From Viridothelium virens (lineage: Eukaryota; Ascomycota; Dothideomycetes; Trypetheliales; Trypetheliaceae): a DNA stretch of 64,000 nucleotides. The stretch covers positions 62,001 through 126,000 of the forward strand of contig ML991794.1 of NCBI GenBank assembly GCA_010094025.1, given 5' to 3'. Shown here piece by piece: positions 11,751 through 21,513 of this stretch. A program made the translations under genes and the position numbers. How positions within the stretch are numbered: position 1 is the first letter of the stretch; every line of letters begins with the position of its first letter. A model generated the notes under the pieces. The model was not told where the DNA came from. It saw only the letters and a list, made by a program, of their open reading frames with translations, and did not search any database.

Positions 11751-11997
11751 ACGTCAGAGTGCGCCCTCAAAAATTCAGGGCATCGATGAAACGGGCGCAA
11801 TGAGAGCCCTTCCAACGTTTCTTGCCTCCATGAACATTACCAAAAATCGACTTTGGTCTCCCTAAACCTTACTGTTCGCAACAGCAAGGAGATGGCTCGA
11901 GCGAAAAGCCAGCGCGGAAAACGAAACCCCCTGTACATAGTATACTACATGAAGCAGAACGTAAGAGACACAAAAGTTTGTCAACGAGGATTGCAAC

Positions 11998-13417
11998 CTA
12001 AGAGCGAGTAACTTGAATGTGGCCAATGGCTTCGATCAAATGTGGAATGAAGCGCTCAGGGTTCTCAGTCGCTGGAAAATGTCCTAATCCTGGCATAGAC
12101 TTATGCTTCGCCCCGGGAATTTTGTCAGCCGTGGCCTGGGACATGGATGGGGTATTACTCCAGTCGTATTCGCCGTTAAGCATAAAGACTGGGCATTTTT
12201 TGGTATCGATGCTTGCCATACGTGAGCGACCATCCCAGCCCCCGAAGTAGAAGTCTAAGTCGCCGTGAAACATGCCATAGGCTTGTGCACTATAGGTGTG
12301 CCAAACAAGTTGCTTATTGGGAAGAGGAGCAGTGGGACTCATCATCTGGGCAGTGTCAATCTGCGTTGTATCGTGTCATTCAAGACGGACTGCCACTCAC
12401 TCCGTAGATCCATTCCGGGTTGAAAAGTGACTGGTTTACATAAGGCGATCGGTCGTACCATTGCCGCTCCATGTTGAGATATTCACTCCTAATTTATTTT
12501 AGCCACTCTTACTGTAGAAGAGCTTGGGCTCATGCTCACCCCTGGAGAGGTATAGAACCACCAGCACCAACTTCCTCATGTCGGATAGCTACGGCCAGAC
12601 ATACTTGACCTGCCATCGAGGCACCACAAATGATAGGCTTGTCCAATCCGAGTGCCTTGACAAAAGAGGCGATGCACCCTACGTAGCTTTCTTCGGTATT
12701 CGTGTGAGCACCTGGGTAATAGCTGCGAGATGGGAAACTCCTTCCATGACCAGGCAAATCGAAAGCGTACATCTTACACTTCTCCAGCATCCGAGAGTCA
12801 TTCATGACGCCATGATATTGTCTTGAATCGGAGCCAGCAGTATGAAGGAAGACAATTGGTTGAGAACCACTGCCGGACGTTTCGTAGAAGACCTTGCATT
12901 TTCCCCAGATAGGGGCTGAGATGTAGACATACCGGCCCACAAGATGATCTTCAGTAGGCTCTTGGTAAGAATCTTCTTGCATAGGACCGCAATAGGCATC
13001 ATGAATGAGCTCGAGAGTGCGCCTCCATACGTGGGTCCAATGCGCGAAGGCATTCTGATCACCTTGCACTTCAATACCCCTTTGCTTGATGTTCATCCCA
13101 AACATTCCCCAATAGCTCTGATGCGGCGGGGTAGGTACCGGTTTGAAATGCTCTTCCCATTGCTGGGATAAGGCTGAGAGTGTGAATTGGGCTGCTGATG
13201 GCTTGCCTGTAGACACCTCTGCTTTGCCATTTGTCATTGTTATAAGCAAGGTACTATTTGAGCCACTGCTCTTGATGCCGAATGTTGCCGGAGCGTTAAT
13301 AGCATTGGACGTAGTGAAGGCTCTGAGCTGTCCATCTGACTGGAGAAGCTCTTTGAATTTTGGAAGAGATGCGCTAAGGGCTTGTGGAAAATCATCCCAA
13401 GTACCTAGAGAGCCCAT
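11998..13417 (-). CDS. Alpha/beta hydrolase with an extra N-terminal domain
   Basis: Three exons on the minus strand: 13417-12540, 12488-12401 and 12360-11998, giving 442 residues. The second intron is only 40 nt but is needed, because the frame otherwise stops. The C-terminal two thirds is an alpha/beta hydrolase: oxyanion region FLHTAGSDSRQYH, FDLPGHGRS, nucleophile elbow CGASMAG with Ser near residue 267, LNGEYDWSNTP as acid region, and PGLGHFPATENPERF with the catalytic His. The first about 130 residues are a separate domain containing TLLITMTNGKAEV and WTHVWRRTLELIHDA, reminiscent of an SCP2/sterol-carrier-like fold; that reading is weak. It could be an esterase or C-C hydrolase at the edge of the secondary-metabolite locus. 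Confidence 0.8.
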
Positions 13418-14062
13418 GATGATGGAAAATTACGGGGGGCCAGTAATGAGATGGATGGTGAAAATAGATTTTTGACATCACTTCATGGATGAGGTTGCTT
13501 TTAAAGAGCAGTATACAAACCTTTCAGAGCTATCATCGGACCTATGGGTCTGCCAATCTCAAATCGGCCACCTTTTGCGGGGTACTAAGGCGATCAGTTG
13601 CAAGGCGTCTTGTAGCTTGAGCTCCAAAGGCGGAGCCAATGGAGTTAACCATCCTTCGGTTCGTGGTTTATGTGCGGGGACCAGTTACAATGGAAGTTGC
13701 TGAAGCGGAGGCTTGATTTGCGTCGTCAGAGGCTTCAGCCTTGTCAAGAACCCGACGTCTGATGTGGCGAATAGCGACGTTGCCGGTTGGGAATTTTCAC
13801 TTGGTACAGTCACGTCGAGTTGGGAAGTAGTACGAGCAGGGTACGAGCCTAGAGTAGAGGTAGAAGCAGACGGGAGTAACTCGCGGTAGCACGTGACTAG
13901 TGCGTGTTTGGTCCGGGATTTCATCCTGGTTCCCGGGTATGAGATGCAGCAATGAATTCTCATTCTGATATCTCAACCGCTGCTCAATTGCTGCAGTACT
14001 TCAAATTCCGTTGAGCCTTTTGCCCGGCTCTGGGATAGCTAACTGATTGTCTACCAGTTAGA
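13418..14062. other. Intergenic, no gene seen
   Basis: Separates two minus-strand hydrolase genes. Short ORFs only (for example 13685-13963 minus) with no recognisable domain. Presumably the promoter of the 13417 hydrolase and the 3' region of the next one. Confidence 0.5.
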
Positions 14063-15176
14063 TTACCTCCCTATGATGGACTCAAGGAAATCAAATCCTT
14101 TCCGCTGAAGATCCCACGTTCTCGACCCCTTACTCATTTTGCCTGCAAAGGTATGTCCCTCACCTGGCACATCGATGAATTGGCTTCGAACCCCTTCCTC
14201 CTCGAGGCGTCTGCATAGCGTTCGACTCAAAAAAGGAGGAACCATCTTGTCTTCGAGCCCATGAACAATACACGTTGGAGGGAACTCTGGAGCAACATTT
14301 AAACATGCGTCAATCTTCTTCCAATCCTTGGAAGGATAGCAAACATCCAAAAGTGTGCCTTTCGCGATATGCGTCATGGTAAATGCAGTTCGTGGACCCA
14401 TTGGTGGCGGCTTTCCATCTTCTGTTTGGCCCTCCAGTGACAGTCCGCCCTGGATTGGCACGGGCTTCTCTTCGTAGACTTGGCTCATGAAGGACTCGGA
14501 GCATTCCGGTGGCTTCATAAACGTCAGAGACTGGGTCCAGAAAGAATCTTGGAAGTTGGTGGCGCCGTAAAGATCTAAGATGGCTACAACTGGACGTTTA
14601 ACATCGAAACCCTGCTCAGTATCTTTGAGTCAGCTGTAACGCATCTCAAGACCTTCTCTTCAGTTTTACAGGTAAGCTACGATAGGCTAAGAACAAGATA
14701 CATACCAGGGTCAGAGCCAAAGTACCACCGGACGATGTGCCAAAGGTCACAACTCTTTTGTCATCTACCTTGAAGGGCGAAGTAGCTCCGCTCGAGGCCA
14801 GTTCCTCATCTAACCCGCCTGCATAAATCCAGTCAAGCAAGTCCCGGCAGTCCGAGACAGGACCTTGCAGTATATCAACTTGCGGGCAAAGGCGATGTTC
14901 GGGAACCACAACAATCCAGCCGCGTTCCTGACAGTCTTCGATCTGGTCTGCGGACACCATTCCCGAATGGCCCAAACAAAAAGCCCCTCCATGGATGCCA
15001 ATGACTATGCTGTCGTTAGATACAGTTCTTCATTTTCTGTGCAGATACTACATTCCTACTGGAACTTTCGATGTTTGATGGGTAGTATTTGCAGGTAAGT
15101 ACACATCAGTGTATATAATGCAATCTTCGACTCTTTTATAGATGCACCGTAAATGAGGACGCAATGAAGGCGCCAT
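14063..15176 (-). CDS. Hormone-sensitive-lipase-type esterase (alpha/beta hydrolase 3)
   Basis: Three exons: 15176-15052, 15009-14706 and 14611-14063, giving 325 residues. The start ATG opens MAPSLRPHLRCIYKR. The first intron (GTAGTA, branch CTAAC, CGACAG) restores IVIGIHGGAFCLGHSG. Catalytic features are the HGGAF oxyanion loop (about 48-52), the nucleophile GTSSGG with Ser near 134, GLEDKMVPP as acid region and GEGHTFAG with the His. Length and motif order match alpha/beta hydrolase 3 carboxylesterases. No signal peptide, so probably cytosolic. It is transcribed divergently from the bicupin gene across 493 bp, which suggests shared control. Substrate unknown; ester hydrolysis of a cluster product is an inference. 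Confidence 0.83.
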
Positions 15177-15669
15177 GGTTGGCTGAGAATAAAGCCCTAC
15201 TTAGGAATATAGAACAGCTCAAAAGTCTGCTCCAAGGAGCTAACCACCCATTAAGGTGACCCCCGAAGCAATTTTATTACTTGCTCGTGTCAAATCCTGC
15301 CGAGAATCAGAGTATTTACATGCTCGATTAGACCAAAGTTCCAAGCGCGTCCATCTCGGGTCTTGCGGGGGCGGGGGCCGTGGAAGCACCGCGGACCCAC
15401 AGCCTCCACACGAGTCGTCGCCATTTTCTTTTGATGAGCTTGGCTGCCGCTCAAATATGCCGCCTAGTATTAAAAGTAGGGTTCTATTCATGTTTCGTAG
15501 AAGCGCAGATGGCGTTGCTCGGCCGTCGACGCGGTGGGAACCGAACATATATAAGATAGCTGCGAGGTAGGCTAACTGCACAGCAATAATTCCCCAATCG
15601 AATCATTTCTTCACGCGGATACCATTGATTGTTTGAAGACAAGAGTCCTGACTAGCCTGCCTCACGAAA
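15177..15669. promoter_or_regulatory. Bidirectional promoter between esterase and bicupin dioxygenase
   Basis: A 493-bp divergent promoter. A TATATAAG box lies at 15548-15555, about 115 bp before the bicupin start. A TCGGCCGTCGA site lies at 15519-15529. A GGGGGCGGGGGCCG run sits near 15370. The two genes could be co-regulated from here. Confidence 0.6.
15519..15529 (+). promoter_or_regulatory. Candidate cluster regulator site TCGGCCGTCGA
   Basis: Eleven bases with a TCG-N5-CGA outline, 141 bp upstream of the bicupin start. The identical 11-mer occurs once more, in the promoter of the A-T-MFS gene, in the same orientation relative to that gene. TCG-N5-CGA outlines resemble sites of Zn2Cys6 regulators such as AflR, but this is not a strict AflR consensus. 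No bound factor is known. Confidence 0.35.
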
Positions 15670-16787
15670 ATGGCAAATGGTACCGCTTCAGTTCCCCGAT
15701 TGCAACAGCCACCAAAGGATGGAGGGAGCTACGTGATTCCGCAATTAGAGGGTGAAATGATAACGATACCGGGCAGCAAGGGCGTTTTCCGGGTCTTAGC
15801 ATCCTCTCTCCAGACTGGCGGAGCGATGTCTGTATTCACGAGCGGAGGAGTCCTGGCAGACGCGCCGGGATTTCACCACCACAACGAAGCTCATGATATC
15901 TTCATTGTCACCAAAGGATATATGAAAATTTGGAACGGAGATCGTTGCAAGATCCTTGGTCCAGGTGATTTCACATCAGTGCCTCCAGTATGTCCAAGGA
16001 AACCTCGACACAATCTATCACAGAAGAAATTAATTGTCTTACTCAGGGAGTCATTCATAATCCCCACACCCTGGGCCCTCACTCCGAAAGCTTCGGTGTG
16101 ATCACTCCCGGTGACTGGCTCGACTTCTTTCGCTATATAGGCGAGTCTTATGACGGCATTGTTGTCCCCGAATCCGACTCTCGGAATATTTTGGAGCACT
16201 TGATTCCTAAAGTCAAAGCCGCAGCAGGCAAATACGATGTCGTCTTCCATCCGGAGCATAAAGGCTGTGCTGTCAGCGAATGGACCACTGAGGACGAAGT
16301 CATCCCGGACACCACCAAGTCATACTATCTGAGGGCCAATACCGGTCCGCGGTGGATCCTCGGCGGTGTGATTTCACGTCCATTTATCACCACGAAGCAA
16401 TGCGATGGCAAATTTGCCATTTCCAGTATTGAGTCTTCTTCGGTGCACAAGGCTTCTTGTCCGTTCCAACGCAAACTGACATTTCCTCGCACACATCATT
16501 GCTTTGCTGTGCAAGAGGGCGTGCTGGACGTCGTTGTTGGAGATGCTTCGTCATGTCGTGTTGCGGAAGGAGAGGCCATATTCGTGCCGGCCGGTATTCC
16601 CTTTCAGCTGAACTTCTCGAGCAAGTTCGTGAGAGTCTGGACTTTCACAACTGGCGATGGGATAGAGTCCTTGATTCATCATGCCGGAATACCATTTGGT
16701 AGCTATGTGCTTCCAGACAAGCCGAAGCCTTGGGAGGAAAGGCAGTTGTTGGAAGCATGCCAAAAATTCTCCGTGCAGGTGTCATGA
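15670..16787 (+). CDS. Bicupin dioxygenase, quercetin 2,3-dioxygenase-like
   Basis: Two exons, 15670-15987 and 16047-16787, joined by an in-phase GTATGT...ACTCAG intron, give 352 residues. Cupin 1 carries GFHHHNEAHDIF (His 69-71, Glu 73, His 75) and, after the intron, PPGVIHNPHTLGPHSE, together supplying a likely three-His plus Glu metal site. Cupin 2 has RTHHCFAVQEGVLDV and VPAGIPFQLNF. Two-cupin layout and length fit the fungal quercetinase family, metal-dependent enzymes that cleave or oxidise flavonols and other aromatics. Unlike secreted quercetinases there is no signal peptide, which favours an intracellular biosynthetic or catabolic role. It sits divergent from an esterase and tail-to-tail with the A-T-MFS gene. 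True substrate unknown. Confidence 0.82.
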
Positions 16788-17252
16788 CAGTATTCTTTCC
16801 CGAAAATCTCATAAATCCCACAGAACATCATGCGTAATTTTCATGATCAATAACGGAAACGGTACTATCCAGCGATTCAACTTGGGACAATGCATGAAAT
16901 GGCAATCGCATTTTGCGATCACTTGGACAGAAAGAGCACAGCCGAACAACATTACTTATACCATTCCTCACGTATTGAAATATTTGCGCGAGATCGTCGA
17001 TGACTGACAAGTGGTACGAAAGTAGGTAGAATGAGTTACGCATGTTAAGGACTGTGTATTGTACTACGCAGGAATCTTGAATCTTACAAGATCACGTGAA
17101 TACAGTCGACCGCTTGTGTGCTATCTCTGCCGATCAAGGACAGAAATGTGATAAACAAGGCTTCGCAAAGACTTTTCCATTGGTTGACACAACAGCCCGT
17201 GTCGACGGCTGGTGCTTGGTGTGTAATCTAGTTCACAACTCGAACACTCAAT
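16788..17252. other. Convergent 3' intergenic region
   Basis: Lies between the ends of the bicupin gene (plus) and A-T-MFS gene (minus). No ORF with domain content. A TCGACGGC string at 17212-17219 partly resembles the candidate regulator site but is not in a promoter position. Confidence 0.5.
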
Positions 17253-20200
17253 CTACCATCTCCTCTTCTTTGGCCGTTCAGCCCACTGCCTTTGTCTCCA
17301 CGCCGCCAGACCAGTCACTGAGAAGAGTCCTGCTCCAACGATGAAACAAGGGCCCATCCATAGCTGAGCTCCAAGGAAATTGTTTGATGCTCCTGATGCA
17401 GCAGTAGCGACCGGTCCCGAAATGAGAGCGCCAACCCCTGCCGCAGCGTAAACCATGCCCATTCGCGTGCCCAAGACGGCAAGGGAAGGGCAGACGTATG
17501 GAAGCACGACTGCAGGGAGGGTTGCTAACATGCCGCTAGCAAAGCCATAGAAGACGAGAAAGCCAACGAAGCCACCAAGATTGTGAACTGCGATCCATGA
17601 GAACGCGAGGATGCCGCTGAAAAGCTGAGCGGTGAAGAGAAGGGCTTCCCCGCCAATGAAGTCGGACATGAAGGCCGGCACTGTGCGGCCAAAGAATTGA
17701 GCTGCATTGATGACGGCTACGAGATAGAAAGCTGTACTTTGGCTTGCGTGGAGCTCCGATGTTGCATACACAGTCGTGAGAAAGAAGGGTACGAGGAAAG
17801 CGCAAAAGATGAAGAAGGCAGCAGCGATGAAGAATACCATGGGGAGCTCCTTGAATGCCGACATGTCCAAAAGTTGCCGTGTTGGCTTCTTTATGTGATC
17901 GAGCGGGCGGATGATGAGCGCGGCAACCGCAAGAGTGATCAGTGCAATAAACCCCATGATACGTGTTGCCCACGCAAAATCAAGCTCGACTAGGAGTCTT
18001 CGAAAGACGATGGGGTAGATGACGCCTCCTACAGAGCCACCTGCAGTAGCAAGTCCGAGAGCCAGTCCCCTTCTATCTTTGAAATAGAGAGGCATCAGTG
18101 CTACGCTTGGAATGTATAATAACCCACAACAGAGGCCAGTTAAAATGCCTTGTGTAAGCATGATTTGATAATATTGTACTGAAAGGCTGAGCATCATTTG
18201 GGAGAACACTACTCCCACACCGGCAATGATGAGGATGAGCTTGAAGTATCCTTTATCGAAGAGTGGTCCGGAAAAAGCACCAACGACTAAAAGAAGGGCT
18301 GCCTGTACGGTTCCGATCCAAGCGATTGAAGACGACGAAAAGTTCTTGAGCACACTGGTCTCGTAGTATGCTTGATATATGCCAAAGCTGTTTACGAGAC
18401 CCCAATTGTTGACGTTAATTAAGAATGCCGCGAGTACTTGAAGCCAGGCTGTGATACCACCGTCGGGTGGTTTTAAAGAGATGAGAAAGTCTTCATCTAT
18501 GAGTGTTGGGTCGCCTTTCTCGGGTAGCTCCCAAGAGACAGTGAGCCTTAGTGGCGGAGCTAAGGTGGCTGTCCGAGAGATTGACGTCGGTGCCATACTT
18601 TTCACGGATTTAGCTTTCAGCGACTCGTCGGATGACTTCCGCGCGTCAGGAACGAGCGTTTCCTTGGAGTCTGCACCATGTCTGGGCCACTTTCGCGCAG
18701 CTAGCAGCTGTCGTCCATTCGATTTTCGAGAAGATCGGTGGGGCAAGTCCCAAGTTGCGAGTTGAAAAACCTGCTGCATTTGAATCCACGTTTCTACTTC
18801 CTCTTCGTCGGAGTCGTAGCCGTTCTGGGTAGGAGGCTCCTCCGAGAGAAGGAACGACACTAATCTTTCAACCGACGGATGCTCGTAGACTTGCTTTGGC
18901 TCGATGCTGTTTTGGCCCTGAACGGAGTTGATGGCACGGACAAGATTAATGAGTTGAAGTGAATCCATTCCATTCTGGAAGAAATCATCTTCACTGCAAA
19001 GCTCTCGGATCCCCAATTCGAACCGAATAAAGTGCAGAATTGAAGAATACGCGGCTGATCGGGAGTTTAGATCGAGTTTGACTCTAGAGTCTTTCAGATG
19101 AGCATCATATTCATCGAATAGATGTTCGATCTCTTCTTTATAAATGGCATTTCCTCGTTGGCGTTGGATCGTTCCTTTACCTGCACGTGGAAGAGGCTTT
19201 TCTGGACTTGTAAAGAAGATTAGATCGCTGACTATTCGCCCGTGTTTGACACATGTTTCGTTCGCGCGCTCCACGTAAGGCCAGATAAGGGCCTTCAAGC
19301 TCTTCACCTCGACTTGGAATATCGGTGATCTTTTTGCTTCAACAAGAAGCGCGGCCTGGAATTTACCCTGCCCAACGATCAAGCATCCAGTCACGTCGGG
19401 ACTACTTGTAATTATACCTTCCATTGTAACGGGATTCAATTTTTCACCGTTGCTGAACACAATGACGTCGTCCAACCGGCTCTCGTATTTCCAGAGGTCT
19501 GGCTCTGTTGGGTGTTTCGAGAACAAATCTTTCGTGTGATACTCTTGCAAATCTGGGAACGTAACGAAAATCGCTTGCATGAGATCAAGGTGCGGCCTTC
19601 GAACAATGACCAATTCATGGAGGCCCCCATCCACCTCACGAAATTCCAAGCCAGCCCATTCGGCATTGAATTTAAAATAGTGCCAAAATTGAGGGTCCTT
19701 CCTGATGAGAGGTAAAGCAAAGAATTCTGTTGCGCCGAGAGAAGAATTCAGTGATACGTCGTCAATAAGGATATCGCCAGTAGCTTTCGAGAGCGGTCCA
19801 CCTGCGTAAGTGAGACCACGTAGCCTTCGTAGGTTTGAGAGAAAAGATTTATTCTTAGCCAGCTCAACAATGATGGATGGAGGGATGGCACTGTACTCGA
19901 TCTGGCCATGGATATGGACTGCGTCGATAAGCTCAGCTGTCATTGGCCCCACTGGCGGAAGGACTATCGTGCTATCGCAGTATATTACTGTAGCAATCGA
20001 GTATATGACACCGGCCACGTGAAAGGGAGGGAATGGTGCTAGCAATCTCATGTTGCCGCACCGTTCTGCAACTTCATTGCCGAAAAGCCAATTTGCGTCC
20101 ATTGTTGTCGGAACCCCATGTCGAATTGGAACAATCTTTGGAATGCCAGTAGAGCCAGATGTATGGAGAAGAAGCCAAGGCTTCATCCGATATTCTTCGA

Positions 20201-20745
20201 ACGACTTCGTAAACGGCCAGTGCTCGACCGGCGCTTCATTAAGCAATTCCGCGAGCTCTGGTATGATCAGGTGCGTGATTGGGTACTCTTTAAGAATGGA
20301 TCCAACAATTGGTGGAGCATCCGCTGGGGAAATGAATTTGGTCGCGCCAGCCTCATTTAGTAACGATAGATGAGCATCCATGCTGTTTCTCGGAGAAGGG
20401 AAGAACATCTGCCGCAAAGTCAGGAGTGGAGGTGATTTGAAGGATTACACTCACGACATGGCCAGTCTTGACAGCAGCCATACATATTATTTGATAACGG
20501 AGATCGCTATGTCCAAGATATACCAAAGGCTCAAAACTTGAAGAGGTTCCACAATTTTCTTTGATCCATAGTGCACAGCGATTGATTGCATTCGCAAAGA
20601 CGCGGTAAGAAATATTTCGAAAGCCATCTTCCGCGTTCTTAGAACGGGGTATAGAGGCATATGGTCTTTGATGATCGGCTTCGGCGCGCTCATCTATTAA
20701 TGCAGAAAGTAGTCGTTTGCCATACGGGAGAGAAGACTCTGCCAT
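17253..20745 (-). CDS. NRPS-like A-T didomain fused in frame to an MFS (monocarboxylate-type) transporter
   Basis: Two exons, 20745-20455 and 20408-17253, encode 1148 residues. The 46-nt intron (GTGAGT...GGCAG) joins AVKTGHV to MFFPSPRNSMDAH, a standard A-domain stretch. Adenylation motifs: HTSGSTGIPK (about 179), YAGGPLS, SRLDDVIVFSNGEKLNP (about 405-424) and AGKGTIQRQ (about 506) with the catalytic Lys. The thiolation site is FFQNGMDSLQLI, Ser about 580. About 160 residues of Ser/Lys-rich linker follow, including WIQMQQVFQLATWDLP, which resembles the usual T-to-R linker. The frame then continues without a stop into an MCT/SLC16-like MFS domain starting PPDGGITAWLQ (about 743), with twelve predicted helices to the C terminus. 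Family A-T enzymes normally end in a reductase; here it is replaced. An internal Met (18596) could start a separate transporter. Confidence 0.82.
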
Positions 20746-21513
20746 AGCTCTTCTGATAGTGCAGTAGAGATGTTGAGAAACTCAGGTCCATAAGAGGCAG
20801 CAAGAAACGGCTAGAGATGCGTATGTGTGAATGCGGCGACCGAGGCGAAACCCTGTTGAGAACAAGGACGATAAGAGAGCCAGCCAAGCTCATGAGCAGA
20901 ACACATAAGAAACATGAGAACTTGGGGCTGACAAGAAGCTTCTTCAGTTTATCCTCAAGCATAGCGCTTAGCAGGCCGACTACAGTCCGTCAGGCTGTGC
21001 GTCATAGTGCAATGATTTCCACACCTAGCTTCGAACTGAAAATCCACACAGGGGGAATTAGGACCGCTATTCGTTCAAATTCCATTTGTCCAGTTTAGTA
21101 TGGGTCAGTGCTCTCAGAAAAAGGCAAATCGACGGCCGAACATGGAGAGTACCTGCACAGCCTACGCGCTTTGGTATTGCTGAAAAACGACTAAGTAGCG
21201 AGCTGTGTTGAAGGTGGGACGGCGTGGACAAGTGGGTAATTTTTAGCGTCGTTGGTTCAGTAAGACATTTCGCGCCTAGTTGTAGATCGACTGTGCTTCT
21301 GTTCGATTTACACGTTTGCTAGCCTCGTCGTAACATCTCGGTCAGACCTATTTTTAGTCGGAAAAGCACTCTAGCTTATTTAGGGAGCAAATTTAAATGT
21401 GGAATCCTGATGACACGGCGCGATGCTTCATCGACGGCGACCCTAATTTCCTGATTTTCAAATGAGATATGCGGAAGCAGCGAGAAGAGGCATAAGAAAA
21501 TATGACGCCAAAT
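20746..21513. promoter_or_regulatory. Promoter region of the A-T-MFS gene
   Basis: A 768-bp stretch between the A-T-MFS start and the end of the reductase gene. It contains the TCGACGGCCGA site at 21129-21139. No gene or strong TATA box was seen. Spacing is large enough for an independent promoter. Confidence 0.5.
21129..21139 (-). promoter_or_regulatory. Candidate cluster regulator site (TCGGCCGTCGA read on minus)
   Basis: Reads TCGGCCGTCGA in the direction of the A-T-MFS gene, 384 bp before its start. Identical over 11 bases to the site at 15519-15529 before the bicupin gene. Confidence 0.35.

Noticed and set aside
18596-18596. Separate MFS gene starting at the internal Met before PPDGG
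   Set aside because: Not excluded, but the A-T frame runs into the transporter with no stop over about 160 linker codons and no promoter is visible, so a fusion is the simpler reading.
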